A stretch of DNA of 64,000 nucleotides, taken from the NCBI RefSeq assembly GCF_958295425.1, contig NC_081138.1:23479886-23543885 (forward strand), given 5' to 3'. Both the position numbers and the translations under genes were made by a program. The notes under the pieces were generated by a model, which saw only the letters and a list, made by a program, of their open reading frames with translations, did no database searches and was not told where the DNA came from. Numbering within the stretch: the stretch's first letter is position 1; each line of letters starts with the position of its first letter. Shown here piece after piece: positions 33,501 to 45,305 of the stretch. The stretch comes from Solea solea (taxonomy: Eukaryota; Chordata; Actinopteri; Pleuronectiformes; Soleidae).

Positions 33501-36500
33501 GACGACATACTAACCTATGACTTTTTTCACAGATTTTGGACGACATACTAACCTATGACTTTTTTGACTCATTTTGGACGACATACTAACCTATGACTTT
33601 TTGGACTGATTTTGGACGACATACTAACCTATGACTTTTTTGACTGATTTTGGACGACATACTAACCTATGACTTTTTGGACTCATTTTGGACGACATAC
33701 TAACCTATGACTTTTTTGACTGATTTTGGACGACATACTAACCTATGACTTTTTGACTGATTTTGGACGACATACTAACCTATGACTTTTTTCACAGATT
33801 TTGGACGACATACTAACCTATGACTTTTTTGACTCATTTTGGACGACATACTAACCTATGACTTTTTTGACTGATTTTGGACGACATACTAACCTATGAC
33901 TTTTTGACTGATTTTGGACGACATACGAACCTATGACTTTTTTGACTGATTTTGGACGACATAGTAACCTATGACTTTTTTCACAGATTTTGGACGACAT
34001 ACTAACCTATGACTTTTTTCACTGATTTTGGACGACATACTAACCTATGACTTTTTGGACTGATTTTGGACGACATACTAACCTATGACTTTTTGGACTG
34101 ATTTTGGACGACAAACTAACCTATCACTTTTTGGACTGATTTTGGACGACATACTAACCTATGACTTTTTGACAGATTTTGGACGACATACTAACCTATG
34201 ACTTTTTTGACTGATTTTGGACGACATACTAACCTATGACTTTTTTCACAGATTTTGGACGACATACTAACCTATGACTTTTTTGACTCATTTTGGACGA
34301 CATACTAACCTATGACTTTTTTGACTGATTTTGGACGACATACTAACCTATGACTTTTTGACTGATTTTGGACGACATACTAACCTATGACTTTTTTCAC
34401 AGATTTTGGACGACATACTAACCTTTGACTTTTTTTGACTCATTTTGGACGACATAGTAACCCATGACTTTTTTCACTGATTTTGGACGACATACTAACC
34501 TATGACTTTTTTCACTGATTTTGGACGACATACTAACCTATGACTTTTTGACTGATTTTGGACGACATACGAACCTATGACTTTTTTGACTGATTTTGGA
34601 CGACATAGTAACCTATGACTTTTTCACAGATTTTGGACGACATACTAACCTATGACTTTTTTGACTGATTTTGGACGACATAGTAACCTATGACTTTTTT
34701 CACTGATTTTGGACGACATACTAACCTATGACTTTTTTGACTGATTTTGGACGACATACTAACCTATGACTTTTTTCACAGATTTTGGACGACATACTAA
34801 CCTATGACTTTTTTGACTCATTTTGGACGACATACTAACCTATGACTTTTTTGACTGATTTTGGACGACATACTAACCTATGACTTTTTGGACTCATTTT
34901 GGACGACATACTAACCTATGACTTTTTTGACTGATTTTGGACGACATACTAACCTATGACTTTTTGACTGATTTTGGACGACATAGTAACCTATGACTTT
35001 TTTCACAGATTTTGGACGACATACTAACCTATGACTTTTTTTGACTCATTTTGGACGACATACTAAACTCTGACTTTTTGGACTCATTTTGGACGACATA
35101 CTAACCTATGACTTTTTTGACTGATTTTGGAAGACATACTAACCTATGACTTTTTGGACTGATTTTGGACGACATACTAACCTATGACTTTTTGGACTGA
35201 TTTTGGAAGACAAACTAACCTATGACTTTTTGACTGATTTTGGAAGACATACTAACCTATGACTTTTTTGACTGATTTTGGACGACATACTAACCTATGA
35301 CTTTTTGGACTGATTTTGGACGACATACTAACCTATGACTTTTTGACAGATTTTGGACGACATACTAACCTATGACTTTTTTCACAGATTTTGGACGACA
35401 TACTAACCTATGACTTTTTGGACTCATTTTGGACGACATACTAACCTATGACTTTTTTGACTGATTTTGGACGACATACTAACCTATGACTTTTTTGACT
35501 GATTTTGGACGACATAGTAACCTATGACTTTTTTCACAGATTTTGGACGACATACTAACTTATGACTTTTTGACTGATTTTGGACGACATACTAACCTAT
35601 GACTTTTTGGACTGATTTTGGACGACAAACTAACCTATGACTTTTTGGACTCATTTTGGACGACATACTAACCTATGACTTTTTTGACTGATTTTGGACG
35701 ACATACTATAACCTATGACTTTTTGACTGATTTTGGACGACATACTAACCTATGACTTTTTTCACAGATTTTGGACGACATACTAACCTATGACTTTTTT
35801 TGACTCATTTTGGACGACATACTAAACTATGACTTTTTGGACTCATTTTGGACGACATACTAACCTATGACTTTTTTTGACTGATTTTGGACGACATACT
35901 AACCTATGACTTTTTTCACAGATTTTGGACGACATACTAACCTATGACTTTTTTGACTCATTTTGGACGACATACTAACCTATGACTTTTTTGACTGATT
36001 TTGGACGACATACTAACCTATGACTTTTTGACTGATTTTGGACGACATACGAACCTATGACTTTTTTGACTGATTTTGGACGACATAGTAACCTATGACT
36101 TTTTTCACAGATTTTGGACGACATACTAACCTATGACTTTTTTCACTGATTTTGGACGACATACTAACCTATGACTTTTTGGACTGATTTTGGACGACAT
36201 ACTAACCTATGACTTTTTGGACTGATTTTGGACGACAAACTAACCTATCACTTTTTGGACTGATTTTGGACGACATACTAACCTATGACTTTTTGACAGA
36301 TTTTGGACGACATACTAACCTATGACTTTTTTGACTGATTTTGGACGACATACTAACCTATGACTTTTTTCACAGATTTTGGACGACATACTAACCTATG
36401 ACTTTTTTCACAGATTTTGGACGACATACTAACCTTTGACTTTTTTTGACTCATTTTGGACGACATAGTAACCCATGACTTTTTTCACTGATTTTGGACG

Positions 36501-39500
36501 ACATACTAACCTATGACTTTTTTGACTGATTTTGGACGACATACTAACCTATGACTTTTTTGACTGATTTTGGACTACATACTAACCTATGACTTTTTTG
36601 ACTGATTTTGGACGACATACTAACCTATGACTTTTTTCACAGATTTTGGACGACATACTAACCTATGACTTTTTTGACTCATTTTGGACGACATACTAAC
36701 CTATGACTTTTTTGACTGATTTTGGACGACATACTAACCTATGACTTTTTGGACTGATTTTGGACGACAAACTAACCTATGACTTTTTGGACTGATTTTG
36801 GACGACATACTAACCTATGACTTTTTTGACTGATTTTGGACGACATACTAACCTATGACTTTTTTGACTGATTTTGGACGACATACTAACCTATGACTTT
36901 TTTTGACTCATTTTGGACGACATACTAAACTCTGACTTTTTGGACTCATTTTGGACGACATACTAACCTATGACTTTTTTGACTGATTTTGGAAGACATA
37001 CTAACCTATGACTTTTTGGACTGATTTTGGACGACATACTAACCTATGACTTTTTGGACTGATTTTGGAAGACAAACTAACCTATGACTTTTTGACTGAT
37101 TTTGGAAGACATACTAACCTATGACTTTTTTGACTGATTTTGGACGACATACTAACCTATGACTTTTTTCACAGATTTTGGACGACATACTAACCTATGA
37201 CTTTTTGGACTCATTTTGGACGACATACTAACCTATGACTTTTTTCACAGATTTTGGACGACATACTAACCTATGACTTTTTGGACTCATTTTGGACGAC
37301 ATACTAACCTATGACTTTTTTGACTGATTTTGGACGACATACTAACCTATGACTTTTTTGACTGATTTTGGACGACATACTAACCTATGACTTTTTGACT
37401 GATTTTGGACGACATACTAACCTATGACTTTTTTCACAGATTTTGGACAACATACTAACCTATGACTTTTTGGACTCATTTTGGACGACAAACTAACCTA
37501 TGACTTTTTTCACTGATTTTGGACGACATACTAACCTATGACTTTTTTGACTGATTTTGGAAGACATACTAACCTATGACTTTTTTGACTGATTTTGGAC
37601 GACAAACTAACCTATGACTTTTTGACTGATTTTGGACGACATACTAACCTATGACTTTTTTGACTGATTTTGGACGACATACTAACCTATGACTTTTTGG
37701 ACTGATTTTGGACGACATACTAACCTATGACTTTTTTGACTGATTTTGGACGACATACTAACCTATGACTTTTTGACTGATTTTGGACGACATACTAACC
37801 TATGACTTTTTTCACTGATTTTGGACGACATACTAACCTATGACTTTTTGGACTCATTTTGGACGACATACTAACCTATGACTTTTTTCACAGATTTTGG
37901 ACGACATACTAACCTATGACTTTTTGGACTCATTTTGGACGACATACTAACCTATGACTTTTTTGACTGATTTTGGACGACATACTAACCTATGACTTTT
38001 TTGACTGATTTTGGACGACATAGTAACCTATGACTTTTTTCACAGATTTTGGACGACATACTAACTTATGACTTTTTGACTGATTTTGGACGACATACTA
38101 ACCTATGACTTTTTGGACTGATTTTGGACGACAAACTAACCTATGACTTTTTGGACTCATTTTGGACGACATACTAACCTATGACTTTTTTGACTGATTT
38201 TGGACGACATACTATAACCTATGACTTTTTGACTGATTTTGGACGACATACTAACCTATGACTTTTTTCACAGATTTTGGACGACATACTAACCTATGAC
38301 TTTTTTTGACTCATTTTGGACGACATACTAAACTATGACTTTTTGGACTCATTTTGGACGACATACTAACCTATGACTTTTTTTGACTGATTTTGGACGA
38401 CATACTAACCTATGACTTTTTTCACAGATTTTGGACGACATACTAACCTATGACTTTTTTGACTCATTTTGGACGACATACTAACCTATGACTTTTTTGA
38501 CTGATTTTGGACGACATACTAACCTATGACTTTTTGACTGATTTTGGACGACATACGAACCTATGACTTTTTTGACTGATTTTGGACGACATAGTAACCT
38601 ATGACTTTTTTCACAGATTTTGGACGACATACTAACCTATGACTTTTTTCACTGATTTTGGACGACATACTAACCTATGACTTTTTGGACTGATTTTGGA
38701 CGACATACTAACCTATGACTTTTTGGACTGATTTTGGACGACAAACTAACCTATCACTTTTTGGACTGATTTTGGACGACATACTAACCTATGACTTTTT
38801 GACAGATTTTGGACGACATACTAACCTATGACTTTTTTGACTGATTTTGGACGACATACTAACCTATGACTTTTTTCACAGATTTTGGACGACATACTAA
38901 CCTATGACTTTTTTCACAGATTTTGGACGACATACTAACCTTTGACTTTTTTTGACTCATTTTGGACGACATAGTAACCCATGACTTTTTTCACTGATTT
39001 TGGACGACATACTAACCTATGACTTTTTTGACTGATTTTGGACGACATACTAACCTATGACTTTTTTGACTGATTTTGGACTACATACTAACCTATGACT
39101 TTTTTGACTGATTTTGGACGACATACTAACCTATGACTTTTTTCACAGATTTTGGACGACATACTAACCTATGACTTTTTTGACTCATTTTGGACGACAT
39201 ACTAACCTATGACTTTTTTGACTGATTTTGGACGACATACTAACCTATGACTTTTTGGACTGATTTTGGACGACAAACTAACCTATGACTTTTTGGACTG
39301 ATTTTGGACGACATACTAACCTATGACTTTTTTGACTGATTTTGGACGACATACTAACCTATGACTTTTTTGACTGATTTTGGACGACATACTAACCTAT
39401 GACTTTTTTTGACTCATTTTGGACGACATACTAAACTCTGACTTTTTGGACTCATTTTGGACGACATACTAACCTATGACTTTTTTGACTGATTTTGGAA

Positions 39501-40000
39501 GACATACTAACCTATGACTTTTTGGACTGATTTTGGACGACATACTAACCTATGACTTTTTGGACTGATTTTGGAAGACAAACTAACCTATGACTTTTTG
39601 ACTGATTTTGGAAGACATACTAACCTATGACTTTTTTGACTGATTTTGGACGACATACTAACCTATGACTTTTTTCACAGATTTTGGACGACATACTAAC
39701 CTATGACTTTTTGGACTCATTTTGGACGACATACTAACCTATGACTTTTTTCACAGATTTTGGACGACATACTAACCTATGACTTTTTGGACTCATTTTG
39801 GACGACATACTAACCTATGACTTTTTTGACTGATTTTGGACGACATACTAACCTATGACTTTTTTGACTGATTTTGGACGACATACTAACCTATGACTTT
39901 TTGACTGATTTTGGACGACATACTAACCTATGACTTTTTTCACAGATTTTGGACAACATACTAACCTATGACTTTTTGGACTCATTTTGGACGACAAACT
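24560..40000. repeat. Array zone C: HOR units of ~1.6 to 3.2 kb marked by ACTATAACC
   Basis: A two-base insertion giving ACTATAACC recurs near 24578, 26744, 28303, 30165, 32483, 35705 and 38213. Co-travelling variants are AACCTTTGAC, TAACCCATGAC and CCTATCACTT. AAACTCTGAC continues into this zone. The distance from AAACTCTGAC to the next ACTATAACC is 640 or 641 bp in most units. It is about 336 bp in one (27967 to 28303) and about 1,285 bp in another (36928 to 38213), so units differ by whole-monomer gains and losses. Confidence 0.75.
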
Positions 40001-43000
40001 AACCTATGACTTTTTTCACTGATTTTGGACGACATACTAACCTATGACTTTTTTGACTGATTTTGGAAGACATACTAACCTATGACTTTTTTGACTGATT
40101 TTGGACGACAAACTAACCTATGACTTTTTGACTGATTTTGGACGACATACTAACCTATGACTTTTTTGACTGATTTTGGACGACATACTAACCTATGACT
40201 TTTTGGACTGATTTTGGACGACATACTAACCTATGACTTTTTTGACTGATTTTGGACGACATACTAACCTATGACTTTTTGACTGATTTTGGACGACATA
40301 CTAACCTATGACTTTTTTCACTGATTTTGGACGACATACTAACCTATGACTTTTTTGACTGATTTTGGAAGACATACTAACCTATGACTTTTTTGACTGA
40401 TTTTGGACGACATACTAACCTATGACTTTTTTCACAGATTTTGGACGACATACTAACCTATGACTTTTTTGACTGATTTTGGACGACATAGTAACCTATG
40501 ACCTTTTTCACTGATTTTGGACGACATACTAACCTATGACTTTTTTCACTGATTTTGGACGACATACTAACCTATGACTTTTTGGACTGATTTTGGACGA
40601 CAAACTAACCTATGACTTTTTGGACTGATTTTGGACGACATACTAACCTATGACTTTTTGGACTGATTTTGGAAGACAAACTAACCTATGACTTTTTGAC
40701 TGATTTTGGAAGACATACTAACCTATGACTTTTTTGACTGATTTTGGACGACATACTAACCTATCACTTTTTGGACTGATTTTGGACGACAAACTAACCT
40801 ATTACTTTTTGACTGATTTTGGACGACATACTAACCTATGACTTTTTTGACTGATTTTGGACGACATACTAACCTATGATTTTTTGGACTGATTTTGGAA
40901 GACAAACTAACCTATGACTTTTTGACTGATTTTGGACGACATACTAACCTATGACTTTTTGGACTCACTTTGGACGACATACTAACCTATGACTTTTTTG
41001 ACTGATTTTGGACGACATACTAACCTATGACTTTTTGACTGATTTTGGACGACATACTAACCTATGACTTTTTTCACAGATTTTGGACAACATACTAACC
41101 TATGACTTTTTTTGACTCATTTTGGACGACATACTAAACTATGACTTTTTGGACTCATTTTGGACGACATACTAACCTATGACTTTTTTCACTGATTTTG
41201 GACGACATACTAACCTATGACTTTTTTGACTGATTTTGGAAGACATACTAACCTATGACTTTTTTGACTGATTTTGGACGACAAACTAACCTATGACTTT
41301 TTGACTGATTTTGGACGACATACTAACCTATGACTTTTTTGACTGATTTTGGACGACATACTAACCTATGACTTTTTGGACTGATTTTGGACGACATACT
41401 AACCTATGACTTTTTTGACTGATTTTGGACGACATACTAACCTATGACTTTTTGACTGATTTTGGACGACATACTAACCTATGACTTTTTTCACTGATTT
41501 TGGACGACATACTAACCTATGACTTTTTTGACTGATTTTGGAAGACATACTAACCTATGACTTTTTTGACTGATTTTGGACGACATACTAACCTATGACT
41601 TTTTTCACAGATTTTGGACGACATACTAACCTATGACTTTTTTGACTGATTTTGGACGACATAGTAACCTATGACCTTTTTCACTGATTTTGGACGACAT
41701 ACTAACCTATGACTTTTTTCACTGATTTTGGACGACATACTAACCTATGACTTTTTGGACTGATTTTGGACGACAAACTAACCTATGACTTTTTGGACTG
41801 ATTTTGGACGACATACTAACCTATGACTTTTTTGACTCATTTTGGACGACATAGTAACCCATGACTTTTTTGACTGATTTTGGAAGACATACTAACCTAT
41901 GACTTTTTTCACTGATTTTGGACGACATAGTAATCTATGACTTTTTTGACTGATTTTGGAAGACATACTAACCTATGACTTTTTTCACTGATTTTGGACG
42001 ACATAGTAATCTATGACTTTTTTGACTGATTTTGGACGACATACTAACCTATGACTTTTTTGACTGATTTTGGACGACATACTAACCTATGACTTTTTTC
42101 ACAGATTTTGGACGACATACTAACCTATGACTTTTTTGACTGATTTTGGACGACATAGTAACCTATGACTTTTTTCACTGATTTTGGACGACATACTAAC
42201 CTATGACTTTTTTCACTGATTTTGGACGACATACTAACCTATGACTTTTTGGACTGATTTTGGACGACAAACTAACCTATGACTTTTTGGACTGATTTTG
42301 GACGACATACTAACCTATGACTTTTTTGACTCATTTTGGACGACATAGTAACCCATGACTTTTTTGACTGATTTTGGAAGACATACTAACCTATGACTTT
42401 TTTCACTGATTTTGGACGACATAGTAATCTATGACTTTTTTGACTGATTTTGGAAGACATACTAACCTATGACTTTTTTCACTGATTTTGGACGACATAG
42501 TAATCTATGACTTTTTTGACTGATTTTGGACGACATACTAACCTATGACTTTTTTGACTGATTTTGGACGACATAGTAATCTATGACTTTTTTCACAGAT
42601 TTTGGACGACATACTAACCTATGACTTTTTTGACTCATTTTGGACGACATACTAACCTATGACTTTTTGGACTGATTTTCGACGACATACTAACCTATGA
42701 CTTTTTTGACTGATTCTGGACGACATACTAACCTATGACTTTTTGGACTGATATTGGACGACAAACTAACCTATGAATTTTTGACTGATTTTGGACGACA
42801 TACTAACCTATAGCTTTTTTGACTGATTTTGGACGACATACTAACCTATGACTTTTTTGACTGATTTTGGACGACATACTAACCTATGACTTTTTTCACA
42901 GATTTTGGACGACATACTAACCTATGACTTTTTTGACTGATTTTGGACGACATAGTAACCTATGACTTTTTTCACTGATTTTGGACGACATACTAACCTA

Positions 43001-43770
43001 TGACTTTTTTCACTGATTTTGGACGACATACTAACCTATGACTTTTTGGACTGATTTTGGACGACATACTAACCTATGACTTTTTTGACTCATTTTGGAC
43101 GACATAGTAACCCATGACTTTTTTGACTGATTTTGGAAGACATACTAACCTATGACTTTTTTCACTGATTTTGGACGACATAGTAATCTATGACTTTTTT
43201 GACTGATTTTGGAAGACATACTAACCTATGACTTTTTTCACTGATTTTGGACGACATAGTAATCTATGACTTTTTTGACTGATTTTGGACGACATACTAA
43301 CCTATGACTTTTTTGACTGATTTTGGACGACATAGTAATCTATGACTTTTTTCACAGATTTTGGACGACATACTAACCTATGACTTTTTTGACTCATTTT
43401 GGACGACATACTAACCTATGACTTTTTGGACTGATTTTCGACGACATACTAACCTATGACTTTTTTGACTGATTCTGGACGACATACTAACCTATGACTT
43501 TTTGGACTGATATTGGACGACAAACTAACCTATGAATTTTTGACTGATTTTGGACGACATACTAACCTATAGCTTTTTTGACTGATTTTGGACGACATAC
43601 TAACCTATGACTTTTTTGACTGATTTTGGAAGACATACTAACCTATGACTTTTTGGACTGATTTTGGACGACATACTAACCTATGACTTTTTTGACTGAT
43701 TTTGGACGACATACTAACCTATGACTTTTTGGACTGATTTTTGACGACATACAAACATGCCTTTTTTGAC
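40000..43770. repeat. Array zone D: degenerate right edge with a ~759-bp tandem duplication
   Basis: This edge carries variants absent or rare elsewhere: GACCTTTTTCAC (about 40500 and 41673), TAATCTATGAC, GATTTTCGACG, GATTCTGGACG, GATATTGGACG and CTATAGCTTTT. The rare variants near 42671-42810 all recur near 43430-43570 at a constant offset of about 759 bp, or 20 monomers. The final copy at about 43,730-43,770 has several substitutions, then unique sequence begins. Confidence 0.8.
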
Positions 43771-43949
43771 CCTCTTGTCTTCACTTTTATCTGTAATGGT
43801 AATTCCAGACGGTCAAACTTTGTGTCAAAGCCCATTTTTTATTTAAACGTTATGGTTTAAAAATTAAACATTTACTTTTTCAACTGGTCTGGTCACGGAC
43901 AGACAAATGTGGACACATAATAATGGCGATACTAACAGATGCACAAACA
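43771..43949. other. Unique junction between the satellite array and the cttn 3' end
   Basis: The sequence is AT-rich and non-repetitive. It contains no inverted repeat or target-site duplication that would mark insertion of the array. A TTTATT at 43838-43843 reads as AATAAA on the minus strand and could be a distal cttn polyadenylation signal. Nothing else is recognisable. Confidence 0.6.
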
Positions 43950-43963
43950 ATGTCATCATTCAG

Positions 43964-43969
43964 TTTATT
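43964..43969 (-). terminator. cttn: Candidate cttn polyadenylation signal AATAAA
   Basis: TTTATT on the plus strand reads AATAAA on the minus strand, about 1.2 kb past the cttn stop. A GT-rich stretch follows about 15 to 25 bases downstream (TTGTTTGTGCATCTG), which fits a downstream element. A second AATAAA at 44063-44068 and a third at 43838-43843 are alternatives; sequence alone cannot choose. Confidence 0.5.
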
Positions 43970-44101
43970 GAAACTAAAAAAAAAAAAAGAAGTAACAAGC
44001 ATATAATGTGACTTGAGCGAACAGAGGTACAGATCAAATAATGCATTTGAAAAGGTCACTTTTTTATTATAAAACCCCAAAGACAAATTCTGTGAAAGCC
44101 C

Positions 44102-44147
44102 TCACACATACACATACACACACACACACACACTCACAGACACACAT
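44102..44147. repeat. CA microsatellite in the cttn 3' UTR
   Basis: Imperfect (CA)n interrupted by CATA, CTCA and CAGA. Likely length-polymorphic. Confidence 0.9.
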
Positions 44148-44663
44148 CAAAGGCCTCTTACCTTTGCACCAGCCTGATGTTTTTCTGCACTCACCCATTC
44201 ACTCTTCAGGTTGGCAACAATGTTAGGCCATGATGAGGGAAGTCAGCCGTTGTCATCATCATGCCTCATGTGTGTCAACAAACACATTATGACACAAACA
44301 AACAAACCCTGAACATCCACAAATACAGTGTGGTCCACATCCTTCGACATACAAAGACAGGTTTATTTGATTTTTTTATATTCCTCAAAGCATCAGAACT
44401 TTCAATTGCATCATGTCTGAAGATGATTAAAATAACACGATTATCTGTATTGTTGCTGGAAACATTGTGTGTAAAGGATGAAGCCTTATCATTATCATTA
44501 CTCATCAAATAGAATCAAGCCATTGGACCTGATTTTCAGAGAAAACACTTTTTCACCAATACTCAACAAGTGCAGTTTGACGCCAACATTAAACTCGAGT
44601 GAAACACAGAAAAACTTTACTCACAGACCAAGAAGCACAGAGGGTTGTCAGCTTTTTGGTCCA

Positions 44664-44708
44664 GTATATATATAACCATCAATATACATATATATATAAA
44701 AAAAAAAA
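44664..44708. repeat. AT dinucleotide tract and A run in the cttn 3' UTR
   Basis: Two TATATATATA blocks separated by a short spacer and followed by an A run. Confidence 0.85.
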
Positions 44709-45168
44709 GGGTTTTGTTCGATGTTAACTACTGAGCATGAGACTCATCTGAGACAAGTGTGTCTTTGCTCTTTGGTGAGAAATTAATCTCTAAAATCAGG
44801 AATCGAAAATTAACTCTGAAACTCTGAGTTTTCAGGACACCGCAACCTGTAGCTTTAACTATTTCAGAGCGAAGGCGCAGCGCAAGGAGTTAACTCCGCT
44901 CTGAATGCTGAGATAACTCTTGCTCGTCTACTGCTGCACACGGAGAAACAAAATGATGTCCAACGGGGACAGAGGGAGGAACAGAGGGCGAGAGGACGAC
45001 AGACGGAAAACACCCGAGGACGAAGTCTCGGACGGCGTTGAAGCACTAACATGAGGAAAAAGCGTGGGGAAAAAAAGAAAAGTGGCTCTGAAATCATCTC
45101 CATCCTTTTTTCTCTGCACGAGGGACACAGAGACGCTCAACGTTGTCTGTGACGCGGGGGCGGAGTCA

Positions 45169-45305
45169 TCACTGCCGAACCTCCACGTAGTTGGCGGGGA
45201 AAAGGCCGTAGGAGCCTCTGCACACGCCTCGCCACCAGCCTTCATCGATCATCTCGATGTTGGTGATGATGTCGTCTGGGTCGAAGGAGATCTCGTCGTC
45301 GCCAG
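45169..45305 (-). CDS. cttn: cttn coding exon 15: SH3 core and stop
   Basis: Encodes [27 protein letters not shown] and [11 protein letters not shown], ending in TGA. The WW pair and the ANYV motif are the SH3 ligand-groove residues. The exon continues as 3' UTR. Confidence 0.97.

Larger units (their letters stand above)
1..43770. repeat. Giant tandem satellite array, ~38-bp monomer, open at left edge
   Basis: The whole stretch is head-to-tail copies of one AT-rich monomer, all in the same orientation. The core on the plus strand is GGACGACATACTAACCTATG, followed by AC, a run of five to seven T, and a variable start (GACTG, GGACTG, GACTC, CACTG or CACAG) before ATTTT. Copies are 37 to 39 bp; the differences come from the T run and the extra G. 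Dividing length by 38 gives about 1,150 copies. Recurrent point variants include GGAAGACA, GACAAACTAA, CATAGTAACC, CATACGAACC, AACTTATGAC, CTGTGAC, CGATGAC and AAACTCTGAC. No inverted copies or interrupting insertions were seen. Position 1 is inside a monomer, so the left end is not in the window. The last degenerate copy ends near 43,770. It could be a centromeric, pericentromeric or subtelomeric satellite or an expanded minisatellite; the sequence does not decide. Confidence 0.98.
43950..45168 (-). other. cttn: cttn 3' untranslated region
   Basis: This is the stretch between the cttn stop codon and the candidate polyadenylation signal. It contains a CA microsatellite, an AT dinucleotide tract and two AATAAA words. 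Short open frames here overlap on both strands and show no domain, so none is called. The length of about 1.2 kb is usual for a vertebrate cortactin transcript. The 3' limit is uncertain by about 130 bases. Confidence 0.65.

Noticed and set aside
1..43770. CRISPR array (regular short repeats)
   Set aside because: There are no unique spacers: the whole 38-bp period is conserved. The context is a vertebrate gene region.
1..43770. Telomeric repeat derivative
   Set aside because: The minus strand contains GGTTAG within each monomer, but there are no TTAGGG tandem units; the match is six bases within a 38-bp period.
44864..45245. Overlapping minus-strand open frames of 79 and 105 codons around the cttn stop
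   Set aside because: They are alternative frames of the last cttn exon and its 3' UTR. The real frame is the SH3-coding one ending at 45169.
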